A DNA stretch of 64,000 nucleotides. Source: an uncultured Muribaculaceae bacterium (GTDB lineage Bacteria > Bacteroidota > Bacteroidia > Bacteroidales > Muribaculaceae). Both the position numbers and the translations under genes were made by a program. Positions 44,186 through 51,897 of the stretch are shown piece after piece. Numbering within the stretch: position 1 is the first letter of the stretch; every line of letters begins with the position of its first letter. The stretch covers positions 247,471-311,470 of the forward strand of contig CAJGBY010000001.1 of assembly GCA_904501735.1 (NCBI GenBank), given 5' to 3'. The notes beneath the pieces were generated by a model. It did no database searches. It was not told the DNA's origin and saw only the letters and a program-made list of their open reading frames with translations.

Positions 44186-44283
44186 TGTAAAAGAATAATG
44201 TGATTTTATTGCGTTAATGATTTTTTTTTGCGAAATTTGCAAGATAATTGGAAAATAGGAAATTAAACTAAAAAATAAAACAA

Positions 44284-45936
44284 ATGGCTAAAAAAAGTGC
44301 TTTACAAACAGCTCGTGCTGCTTACCAACCAAAATTGCCTTCAGCATTGTGGGGTGGTGTATCAGCAGTAGAGGGCGAACCAACACAATCAGTTGCTGAC
44401 CAAGAAGAAATTAAGGCTTTGTTCCCTAACACTTATGGTCTACCTGTTCTTACTTTTGAAAAGACATCAAAGAGCGCAAAGTCTCACGATGCAATCAATG
44501 TAGGTGTTATTCTATCGGGTGGTCAAGCTCCTGGTGGACACAATGTAATCAGTGGTTTGTTTGACGGTCTAAAGGCAGTTAACAAAGATAGCCGTCTATA
44601 TGGCTTCTTGATGGGTCCTGGCGGTCTTGTTGATCACAACTATATGGAACTTACATCAGAAATCATCGACGAATATCGCAACACAGGTGGTTTCGATATC
44701 ATCGGTTCTGGTCGTACAAAGCTTGAATCAAAGGACCAATTTGATAAGGGTCTTATTATTCTTAAGGAACTAAATATCTCTGCATTGGTTATCATCGGTG
44801 GTGATGACTCAAACACTAATGCATGTATACTTGCTGAATACTATAAGTCAATCAACGCAGGTGTACAAGTAATCGGTTGTCCTAAGACAATTGACGGTGA
44901 CTTGAAGAACGAAATGATTGAAACTTCATTCGGTTTCGACACTGCAACAAAGGTATATTCAGAAGTTATCGGTAACATCGAACGCGACTGTAACTCAGCA
45001 AAGAAATACTGGCACTTCATTAAGTTGATGGGTCGTTCAGCATCTCACATCGCACTTGAATGTGCATTGCAAACTCAACCTAACTACTGTGTAATCTCAG
45101 AAGAAGTTGAAGCAAAGAAGATGACATTGAACGAAATCGTTGACGATATCGCTAAGGTAGTAGCTAAGCGTGCTGAAGCAGGTAACAACTATGGTATCGT
45201 TCTTATCCCAGAAGGTTTGATCGAGTTCATCCCTGCAATGAAGGCTCTTATTGCTGAACTTAACGACCTATTGGCAAAGACTCCAGATTTCGCAGAACAA
45301 ACTCCAGCTGCTCAACGCGAATTCGTGTTGAACAACTTGAGCGCAGAAAATGCAGCTACATTTGCAAGTCTTCCAGAAGGTGTTGCTCGTCAGCTTACTC
45401 TTGACCGTGATCCTCATGGTAACGTACAAGTATCGCTTATCGAAACTGAAAAGCTTCTTAGCGAAATGGTTGGCAAGCGCTTGAAGGAAATGAAGGAAGC
45501 AGGCGAATTCGTTGGTAAGTTCTCTGCATTGCACCACTTCTTCGGTTACGAAGGACGTTGTGCTGACCCTTCTAACTTCGATGCTGACTATTGCTACGCA
45601 CTTGGTTACAATGCAGCTCAATTGATTAAGTGTGGTGTAACTGGTTATATGTCATCAGTTCGCAACTTGACTTGTCCATCAGTACAATGGATCGCAGGTG
45701 GTATTCCAATCACAATGATGATGAACATGGAACGTCGTCATGGTGCAATGAAGCCAGTTATCCAAAAGGCTCTTGTAGACCTTGAAGGTAAGCCATTCAA
45801 GTACTTTGCTAAGCACCGTGCTGAGTGGGCTGAAAAGACAAGCTACACTTATCCAGGTCCTATCCAATACTTCGGCCCAACTGAAGTGTGTGACCAACCA
45901 TCAAGAACTCTTTACTACGAAAAAGGTGGTAAATAG
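44284..45936 (+). CDS. pfp: Diphosphate-fructose-6-phosphate 1-phosphotransferase (PPi-PFK)
   Basis: 550 aa, the long clade of PPi-dependent phosphofructokinases. It phosphorylates fructose 6-phosphate with pyrophosphate, reversibly, in glycolysis. LSGGQAPGGHN, GPGGL, GGDDSNT (Asp in place of the Gly of ATP enzymes) and PKTIDGDLKN are the phosphate-donor and substrate motifs. Codon use is strongly biased (GGT, CGT, CTT, AAG), in line with high expression. Single gene with its own terminator. Confidence 0.95.
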   Translation: MAKKSALQTARAAYQPKLPSALWGGVSAVEGEPTQSVADQEEIKALFPNTYGLPVLTFEKTSKSAKSHDAINVGVILSGGQAPGGHNVISGLFDGLKAVNKDSRLYGFLMGPGGLVDHNYMELTSEIIDEYRNTGGFDIIGSGRTKLESKDQFDKGLIILKELNISALVIIGGDDSNTNACILAEYYKSINAGVQVIGCPKTIDGDLKNEMIETSFGFDTATKVYSEVIGNIERDCNSAKKYWHFIKLMGRSASHIALECALQTQPNYCVISEEVEAKKMTLNEIVDDIAKVVAKRAEAGNNYGIVLIPEGLIEFIPAMKALIAELNDLLAKTPDFAEQTPAAQREFVLNNLSAENAATFASLPEGVARQLTLDRDPHGNVQVSLIETEKLLSEMVGKRLKEMKEAGEFVGKFSALHHFFGYEGRCADPSNFDADYCYALGYNAAQLIKCGVTGYMSSVRNLTCPSVQWIAGGIPITMMMNMERRHGAMKPVIQKALVDLEGKPFKYFAKHRAEWAEKTSYTYPGPIQYFGPTEVCDQPSRTLYYEKGGK

Positions 45937-46230
45937 TATATATTTTTAAAATCCTAACTCACAGTTTGCTGTCCCTGGAAGAATGTTCTTTCAGGGACAA
46001 TTTTTTTAAGACAAAAGAACAAAAGGGTATTTTTTTAGACAGAAGAACAGAAGAACAAATTCTTGAGGGTAATAGTGGATATAGTGGTGAGGCTGGAGCA
46101 AAAGGACAAAAGAGAGATAATGACTATAATGATGATTATTATAGTGTGGAAGGCTCTACGGATTTATGTGTATATGCTTTTATGAATAGATGGAATGTGG
46201 TATCTTTGTGATGTAATATAATGAAAAGCT
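45937..46230. other. Intergenic stretch before the accessory cluster
   Basis: Contains the pfp terminator, short A/G-rich imperfect repeats (AGAAGAACA type, about 46012-46055) and TATCTTTG at 46201-46208, a likely -7 element for the next gene. An 81-codon frame at 45966-46211 begins inside the terminator and looks accidental. Confidence 0.5.
45970..46007 (+). terminator. Terminator of pfp
   Basis: A 12- to 14-bp stem (45970-45983 with 45986-45999, one G-U pair) and seven T. Confidence 0.85.
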
Positions 46231-47238
46231 ATGGCTAATTGTAAAGACGAGATTAAACGAATAACCAAGGATTTGGTGGACAAATATGTGAAAGGCCTTT
46301 GTGATAAAATCAAAAAAATGAATACTGAACCCGATTTTGTGAGAAATGATTATGTAAGGGGGAAAAAGGCTGATCATCATATTATGTATAAACTGAATTG
46401 TGATGGTAATCTTTGGCTTGAAGGAGATGATGGACGGAAGTATGAATTCTTGGTGGAATTTGATAAAAAAGATTTTGCGTATGGTATATATTTCGGTTGT
46501 AAATGTATATTGAATGAGAATGCAGATGTAATAACTCAAGTGGAAGATTGTAGAAAGGAATGGGATGGTGTGCGACCATACATGATTGATGCACTTAATC
46601 ACACATTCGAGGATTTTGATTTCTCAAAGAGGGACATTCCTACCAATAACGTAAATGATAGTACCTATTGGCCATTTTGGTTTAGATTGGGTGAAAATGA
46701 GGATGTGAATGAAGTGGCTGCAGTGGCTGTGAGGATAATAATGAATACATATAAATGGTTTTTTGAGTCGAAAAAACCACCCTATATTAAAGCGAAAAAA
46801 CGAGGTCGCAAGAAAAATATTTCAATTAATACCCGCTATACTCATAAAGCCTACGAAAATGTGCTAAAAGAAATGGATGATAAAATGTATTGGGGGCATG
46901 CTAAAGTGTATTTTGAAAATTTCTTAGAGTTGTTGACTGAGAAAGGTATAATAGAACCATTTCGCATATATGAGAAATGTTGGGTTGTAAATGGATGGGA
47001 AAATAGAGAGTTTGTGAAACTGATTCAAAAATTTTGTAGCTTGATTCGGAAAGAACGGGGAGGTGTGAAAGTTTCTTGGAATCTATTTTCACCTATTATA
47101 TTGACGGCCGATCAAGAGATATTTGGTGGGATGAATAGACAGTTGGTAGATGATGCACAAATGAAGGTTTCAACTTTAAAGGAAATAGAATCTATTATAG
47201 ATGAGTTTAAAGAAAGGGTAAAGGGAATTCCTACATAA
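46231..47238 (+). CDS. Hypothetical protein with a basic AT-hook-like patch
   Basis: 335 aa, not recognised. No signal peptide or membrane segment, so probably cytoplasmic. The patch IKAKKRGRKKN (near residues 187-197) contains an R-G-R core like an AT-hook, which could contact DNA. The rest has many aromatic residues and a charged, helical C terminus. A TATCTTTG lies 30 bp upstream of the ATG, and a strong hairpin terminator follows the gene, so it is its own transcription unit. It has the look of accessory genome. Confidence 0.65.
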   Translation: MANCKDEIKRITKDLVDKYVKGLCDKIKKMNTEPDFVRNDYVRGKKADHHIMYKLNCDGNLWLEGDDGRKYEFLVEFDKKDFAYGIYFGCKCILNENADVITQVEDCRKEWDGVRPYMIDALNHTFEDFDFSKRDIPTNNVNDSTYWPFWFRLGENEDVNEVAAVAVRIIMNTYKWFFESKKPPYIKAKKRGRKKNISINTRYTHKAYENVLKEMDDKMYWGHAKVYFENFLELLTEKGIIEPFRIYEKCWVVNGWENREFVKLIQKFCSLIRKERGGVKVSWNLFSPIILTADQEIFGGMNRQLVDDAQMKVSTLKEIESIIDEFKERVKGIPT

Positions 47239-47284
47239 AAAAGACAAATAAATTGACGTCAAATATAATTGATGAAAGTCGTTA

Positions 47285-47292
47285 TAATTTTG
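47285..47292 (+). promoter_or_regulatory. -7 element overlapping a terminator
   Basis: TAATTTTG whose start point (about 47298) would fall inside the 5' arm of the hairpin at 47292-47330. Transcripts from upstream would form the hairpin, while new ones would lack its 5' arm. No good -33 box. Confidence 0.4.
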
Positions 47293-47330
47293 TGACAGAT
47301 TTCAAAACGGAATCTGTCACTTCTTTTTTT
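47292..47330 (+). terminator. Terminator of the 46231-47238 gene
   Basis: A 10-bp perfect stem (47292-47301 with 47311-47320) and TTCTTTTTTT. Confidence 0.85.
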
Positions 47331-47366
47331 AAGTGGCTAATAAATAATTTTAAATATAAAAAAACA

Positions 47367-47546
47367 ATGAATAAAGAAGAATCAAAAATCGTGAGTGTGG
47401 TAGGAACTTGTGCAACAATTGGTGCAACTACAGTGGCAGGTATAGCAACAGTAGTAGGTGCTCCAGTTACAATTACAATGGCATTGGTAGGTGGTGCAAT
47501 AGGTTGCTTGGGAGGTGCTGTATTTACATCATTAAAGAATAAATGA
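47367..47546 (+). CDS. Small glycine-rich membrane protein
   Basis: 59 aa from the ATG at 47367; a TTG start at 47253 would place the start ahead of a strong terminator and is rejected. After a charged start (MNKEESK) nearly the whole chain is hydrophobic and rich in Gly, Ala, Thr and Val (IGATTVAGIATVVGAP and ALVGGAIGCLGGAVF), able to form two membrane helices. This make-up is seen in holin-like, bacteriocin-like and phage or toxin membrane peptides, but none can be claimed. Its stop overlaps the next ATG by 4 bp, so the two are coupled. Confidence 0.6.
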   Translation: MNKEESKIVSVVGTCATIGATTVAGIATVVGAPVTITMALVGGAIGCLGGAVFTSLKNK

Positions 47547-48340
47547 TGAAGACTTTCAGAGAAAGAGAAAATGCATTGTTTGAACGATGGTTGCAAGCAT
47601 GCATAGAGTGTGATGGGATAAGTGCCGATGAGTTTGCATATGATGGCTTGCTTTATCGAGGTGAGTGTAGGAATATTGCAGGGTGTTGGGAGATGCAGCC
47701 AGGCAATGAAACTGAATTATGGATGAAAGCTCCTTGCAGATTGGTGATTCTAACTAAGGACACAACGAAGGATGGTGGGCTTGATGATATGCGAATAGAA
47801 ACGGCTCGGAAGAACCACTGTGGACTACAAGTGTTGACCTATGGGCGTAATTTTTACCGAAATCTTATGTTGTGGTCGTATGCCTTGCTAAATGGTGTAC
47901 AAGGAGGTGAGATACTCAGTTATGATGATACGCCCGACTGGGATACCTTGCGAGGGATATATACTTCGGCAGCTATAGCTCGAGTGAATTGCAAGAAACA
48001 GATAGGTGAGTCAATAATATCGAATGCTAATTTAAAGGCGCATATTAAACGATATAGTGAGTTCTTGAAAGAGCAAGTGGATATGTATGATGCTGATGTT
48101 ATTCTTTGCTGTGGAGGTGGAGGCGTGATAAAGGATTTTGTGAAAGAGTGCTGTGTGCCCGATATGGTAGAATATTCGGATGCAGGGTGGGTGTATTATT
48201 CGCTTTCAACTCATAAAATTGTGATAGACAGCTATCATCCATCAGTGCTGAAGAATATGAGAAATATGTATGAAGGAATGATGGAAGACTTGAAAAACTT
48301 TTTGTCTGAATTTCCTGAGTTCGCTCGCCCTCGAAGATGA
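47543..48340 (+). CDS. Putative uracil-DNA-glycosylase-fold protein
   Basis: 265 aa (or 264 from the second ATG). I do not recognise a named family, but the order of three elements resembles the UDG superfamily: a strand CRLVILTKDTTKDGG where GQDPY-type motifs sit, a strand DVILCCGGGG in the middle, and IDSYHPS near the end, where the superfamily has its catalytic HPS. Canonical catalytic Asp/Asn of motif 1 is not clear. Nine cysteines are scattered through it. Coupled to the small membrane protein by an ATGA overlap. UDG-like function is inference with moderate confidence. Confidence 0.55.
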   Translation: MMKTFRERENALFERWLQACIECDGISADEFAYDGLLYRGECRNIAGCWEMQPGNETELWMKAPCRLVILTKDTTKDGGLDDMRIETARKNHCGLQVLTYGRNFYRNLMLWSYALLNGVQGGEILSYDDTPDWDTLRGIYTSAAIARVNCKKQIGESIISNANLKAHIKRYSEFLKEQVDMYDADVILCCGGGGVIKDFVKECCVPDMVEYSDAGWVYYSLSTHKIVIDSYHPSVLKNMRNMYEGMMEDLKNFLSEFPEFARPRR

Positions 48341-48396
48341 TTAAATGTTGCTGCAGCCTGCTCATAAAGCTGGTTGTAGTGACTTAATGATGATTA

Positions 48397-49329
48397 TTAT
48401 CGTATGATTAAGTTTGCGATGAAGAATGCGAGGCGATAGTGCAGCGGAATGTCGGTGTAGGACATGATGTGCTTATTCGCTTCGGGATAGGTTTGTTTCC
48501 AGCGTCGATATTGGCGTGGAGTGGTGCGTAGCATCTTAATCTTGGCTGTGAATTTAAGATGATTTAGAAATTGAGCATATTTGGTGTGTAGATTGTATGT
48601 AGTAAACCAATCTACGATAAAATCGGTGTAGATGAGTCGGTCATTGAGTTGACGCTCGTGCGAATTGGAAGTGAGCGAATGGTGCTCGTATTTACGATAG
48701 TGGTAGAATGGCTTGTTGAGCAAAACAACCTTAGGATCGAGTGCGTAAATGCGAGAAATTACCGATAAATCCTCCCAACAATCCACATTTGGCAATGATT
48801 GATTGTCTTTTATTAAGTGTGCTTTGATGAGCTTGTTGCACAATGAGAAATGAAGGAAATTGAGAGGTATCTTGTTGAGGTTGGCAATGTCGGCATCTTC
48901 GAAATTGAGAATCTTTTCTTGATTGAAAGTGTTGGTGAAGAATGGTGTAACCACAATATCGGCATTGTGTGATGTCATGGTGTTGATCATTTCTTCGATT
49001 GCAGTAGGTTCTACCCAATCGTCACTATCGCAGAAGGTTATATATTCGCCAGTAGCGATGTTGATAGCATTGTTGCGCGTAGCTGATGAACCCGAGTTGT
49101 GCTTGTTGTCGACGATTGTAATGTGTCGATGAGGATAGCTCTTGGCAACAATTTTAAGTGCGTCAAGACTATTGTCGGTAGAGGCATCGTTTACAAAGAT
49201 GTATTCGATGTTGGGATATGTTTGTTCAAAAAGTGATGAGGCACACTTTGTGATATACTTTTCAACATTGTACACAGGTACTATTATGCTTACTTTTGCA
49301 TTAGTATGATTTTGTTGTTCGTTGTTCAT
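48397..49329 (-). CDS. Glycosyltransferase, family 2
   Basis: 310 aa. GT-A fold: VSIIVPVYNVEKYITKCASSLFEQTYPNIEYIFVNDASTDNS at the N terminus, and CDSDDWVEP as the nucleotide-sugar DxD site. It would add a sugar to a surface polysaccharide or glycolipid in the cytoplasm. There are no other polysaccharide genes nearby. It follows the sensor gene after 5 bp, so they share a transcript. Confidence 0.93.
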   Translation of the reverse strand: MNNEQQNHTNAKVSIIVPVYNVEKYITKCASSLFEQTYPNIEYIFVNDASTDNSLDALKIVAKSYPHRHITIVDNKHNSGSSATRNNAINIATGEYITFCDSDDWVEPTAIEEMINTMTSHNADIVVTPFFTNTFNQEKILNFEDADIANLNKIPLNFLHFSLCNKLIKAHLIKDNQSLPNVDCWEDLSVISRIYALDPKVVLLNKPFYHYRKYEHHSLTSNSHERQLNDRLIYTDFIVDWFTTYNLHTKYAQFLNHLKFTAKIKMLRTTPRQYRRWKQTYPEANKHIMSYTDIPLHYRLAFFIANLIIR

Positions 49330-49334
49330 AAGAG

Positions 49335-51710
49335 TTAAGCTGTAATTTCTTTAATAATACCTATGTATTTATAAATTTCTCGTGTGGTATCGTCGTAGAT
49401 AGGCGCAATAGTGAGTTCGATAGTTATCCAACATTCGTTGTTAGGCGATTGGATACGCAGTGAAATGTTGTCGATGTCAGAAGATTTACTATCGAATTGA
49501 GCTAAAAGACTATCGAATTTTTCTTTAGAGTCAGCATCAAAGAGAGATACAAAATTGTCATCGTTGATTCCATAATTTTCATCAAAATAGCATGGAATGA
49601 AATAATGTTCGTTTTCGAGAGGAGTGTATTCAAAGAATCCTATCGAATTAGCTTCGCAAAGTTGGATTGCTGTTTCTTTGAATTCTTCAAGTTCTCGAAG
49701 TTGATAAATATTGTTGCTAATATTGCTATATATACCTATAATTATGTTGGCAGAGATATTGTTGTCGTAATAAGAGTACATGTTTACACCATAGTAGTGG
49801 TACTTATTGGAAAGACCAGTCTTGATGCGTAATACCAGGTAGGCCGTTTCACGATGATTTGTAGTAAAGTCGTGAAGAATTTCGCTATACTTGCCACGAT
49901 CGTAAGGGTGTATAGCTTCAATCATCTGTGTGGTGTTAAATATACGATGCGAATTGTCAGTGGTGGTGATGTTGAAAATTTGAGTAACAGGATTGTACTC
50001 AAAGAATTGACATTCGGTTGATTTTAGCAATAGGTCGAATCGGTCGTGCAGCGCTGTGTACTTACTGATTGATATATCATTAGTTTCGGTAGGTGACGAA
50101 GCTATAGAAATACCTATCGTAGTGTTGCTGTCGACACGAATAGCGTTGAGAGTGATGTCGCGCGATTCGTATTTGTTTTCTTTCCCAAAGATACGCTTGA
50201 TAGTAATTTGCGCAGTTCGTTTTTCACCATTGAGAATAGATAAAAATTCTTCGATAAACAAAGAGCGCGAAAGTGGGTGTATGTAGGTAAGAGCCTGTTC
50301 GTAAGATACGCCAGTGTCATGCGCTGTATTGTTTGCAAAAGAATAGAAACGATTGTCATCGTTGTCGTAATAGCAGATATCGAGCAATTGTTTGTCGGAA
50401 ATTTGTGACAAAGAAGTGAGATATTGCAAGTTCTTGTGCTTTAGGTAATGTAATTCGGTAATATCGTAGATATAAGTAATATAACCACTTAAAGCAGTAC
50501 CGTAGTTGCTCAATGGAATGATGAAAATGTTATAGAGTTTGTCCTTTGGAAGAACGAAATCGCCAAGGTGGTTGAAAATGCTATCTTTGCTTATGAGATT
50601 GTAGGTGAAATTGATCGCTTGATTGTTCTGAAGGTTGTCGATCATTTCGTCGTTTAGAATGGTGTGCTCAAAGATAGAATGAGCATCGAGGTGTAGGCGT
50701 GAGCGTCGTGATGCGTTCACGAGTTCGTAACCAGCTTTATTGATGAACTTGATTCTTCCCGAGTCGTCGAAATACACAGTAACAGTAGGGATAGAATCAT
50801 AAATCTTCTGCATATTGGTGATGAGAGGAGTGTCGTCGATAATAGCCGATGATTTCTTCTTTTTCTCGGCTTGGTATAGCCAATGAACATATAAAATGTA
50901 GAAAATAAGAATCATTGCGATAGCGACGCCAATGATCAGAAATGTAAGTTCAAGCGGTTGCAGACTGTCCTCGTTTATAGGGTAGAAGCGCTTGAAATAT
51001 ATTTGGTCGTAAGTGCCATTAGCACGAATAGTGCGAAGTGAATTATTGATTTTATTGATGGTGATTTGGTTTTGTGGTGTGTTGAGCATCACGAACTTAA
51101 TAGAAAGCGGTTGGCAAAATAAGCGTCGAACAGAAAGGTTCTGGAGATTGTGCTTGTTGATGTAAAAATAAGCTGCATCGTTGCTCGTAATCATAGCATC
51201 ATATTTGCCCGACGAAAGTAATCGTAGCCCATCAGGTACATTTTTGATGAAAACGAAGTCGACCTTAATGTTTCGCTGTTTGATGTAAAGAATCATTGGC
51301 GAATTCTTGACAATAAGAACTGTTTTGCCATCTAAATCATTAAGTGAGTGAATCTCGGAGAATACTCTGACCACGATGTCGTTGTCGATGTATCCAAAAG
51401 GATGAGAAGTGATGAAATTGCTGTTATGTGGAACAGAGTCCATTGAAGTAGCAATGTCGGTGCTATCAAGAGTAGTGGAGTGAAAATTGAAAATACCTTT
51501 GTTAGCTTGAGTGGTATATTCAAATTTGTTGATGTTGTTGAGTGCGTTAAAAATCTCAATAGAGAATCCAATAGGTTTGCCGTCTTTGTTGAGGTACTCA
51601 AAAGGAGCATAAGAATCATTAACCCTTAGTGTAATAATTCGTTCGGCATAAGACTTTGCGCTAACGACTGCAAATAACAGAATTGATAATATGAGTTTGT
51701 ATTTAAGCAC
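49335..51710 (-). CDS. Membrane sensor: periplasmic binding domain plus PAS repeats, no kinase
   Basis: 791 aa. Signal peptide to about 22, then a SBP_bac_3-type solute-binding domain (about 25-245, RVNDSYAPFEYLNKDGKPIGFSIEIFNAL), a membrane helix (about 254-275) and three to four PAS-like domains to the end (about 300-410, 430-535, 560-670, 690-791). Sensors of this plan usually continue into a histidine kinase or a GGDEF domain; here the frame stops right after the last PAS (GIIKEITA). The start is GTG at 51710, with an in-frame stop two codons upstream. It lies 5 bp before the glycosyltransferase gene. Confidence 0.8.
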   Translation of the reverse strand: MLKYKLILSILLFAVVSAKSYAERIITLRVNDSYAPFEYLNKDGKPIGFSIEIFNALNNINKFEYTTQANKGIFNFHSTTLDSTDIATSMDSVPHNSNFITSHPFGYIDNDIVVRVFSEIHSLNDLDGKTVLIVKNSPMILYIKQRNIKVDFVFIKNVPDGLRLLSSGKYDAMITSNDAAYFYINKHNLQNLSVRRLFCQPLSIKFVMLNTPQNQITINKINNSLRTIRANGTYDQIYFKRFYPINEDSLQPLELTFLIIGVAIAMILIFYILYVHWLYQAEKKKKSSAIIDDTPLITNMQKIYDSIPTVTVYFDDSGRIKFINKAGYELVNASRRSRLHLDAHSIFEHTILNDEMIDNLQNNQAINFTYNLISKDSIFNHLGDFVLPKDKLYNIFIIPLSNYGTALSGYITYIYDITELHYLKHKNLQYLTSLSQISDKQLLDICYYDNDDNRFYSFANNTAHDTGVSYEQALTYIHPLSRSLFIEEFLSILNGEKRTAQITIKRIFGKENKYESRDITLNAIRVDSNTTIGISIASSPTETNDISISKYTALHDRFDLLLKSTECQFFEYNPVTQIFNITTTDNSHRIFNTTQMIEAIHPYDRGKYSEILHDFTTNHRETAYLVLRIKTGLSNKYHYYGVNMYSYYDNNISANIIIGIYSNISNNIYQLRELEEFKETAIQLCEANSIGFFEYTPLENEHYFIPCYFDENYGINDDNFVSLFDADSKEKFDSLLAQFDSKSSDIDNISLRIQSPNNECWITIELTIAPIYDDTTREIYKYIGIIKEITA

Positions 51711-51742
51711 GCGTTATAAGGTCATATTTAGGAATTATAATA

Positions 51743-51773
51743 CAAATATAGCGAGTGTAAGCTAAAAATACAA
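51743..51773 (-). promoter_or_regulatory. Promoter of the sensor/glycosyltransferase unit
   Basis: On the minus strand TTG (51773-51771), 20 bp, TATATTTG (51750-51743), about 33 bp before the GTG start. Confidence 0.7.
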
Positions 51774-51843
51774 GATAAAAATGGTAATATTTAATGATGC
51801 TGATGAGTGTGCCAATAAAATTGAAGAAAATGCAAATAAAAAG

Positions 51844-51874
51844 TTGTGAGGTTTGTGATTAGTTACTAACTTTG
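51844..51874 (+). promoter_or_regulatory. Promoter of nadE
   Basis: TTG (51844-51846), 20 bp, TAACTTTG (51867-51874), about 24 bp before the ATG. Confidence 0.7.
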
Positions 51875-51897
51875 GTGTAATAAAAACTCGGAATAAT

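Noticed and set aside
46012..46055. Short AGAAGAACA-type repeats as a CRISPR or iteron array
   Set aside because: Units are too short, imperfect and without regular spacers.
45966..46211. 81-codon open frame after pfp
   Set aside because: It starts inside the pfp terminator and is made of low-complexity text; the real promoter element for the next gene lies at its end.
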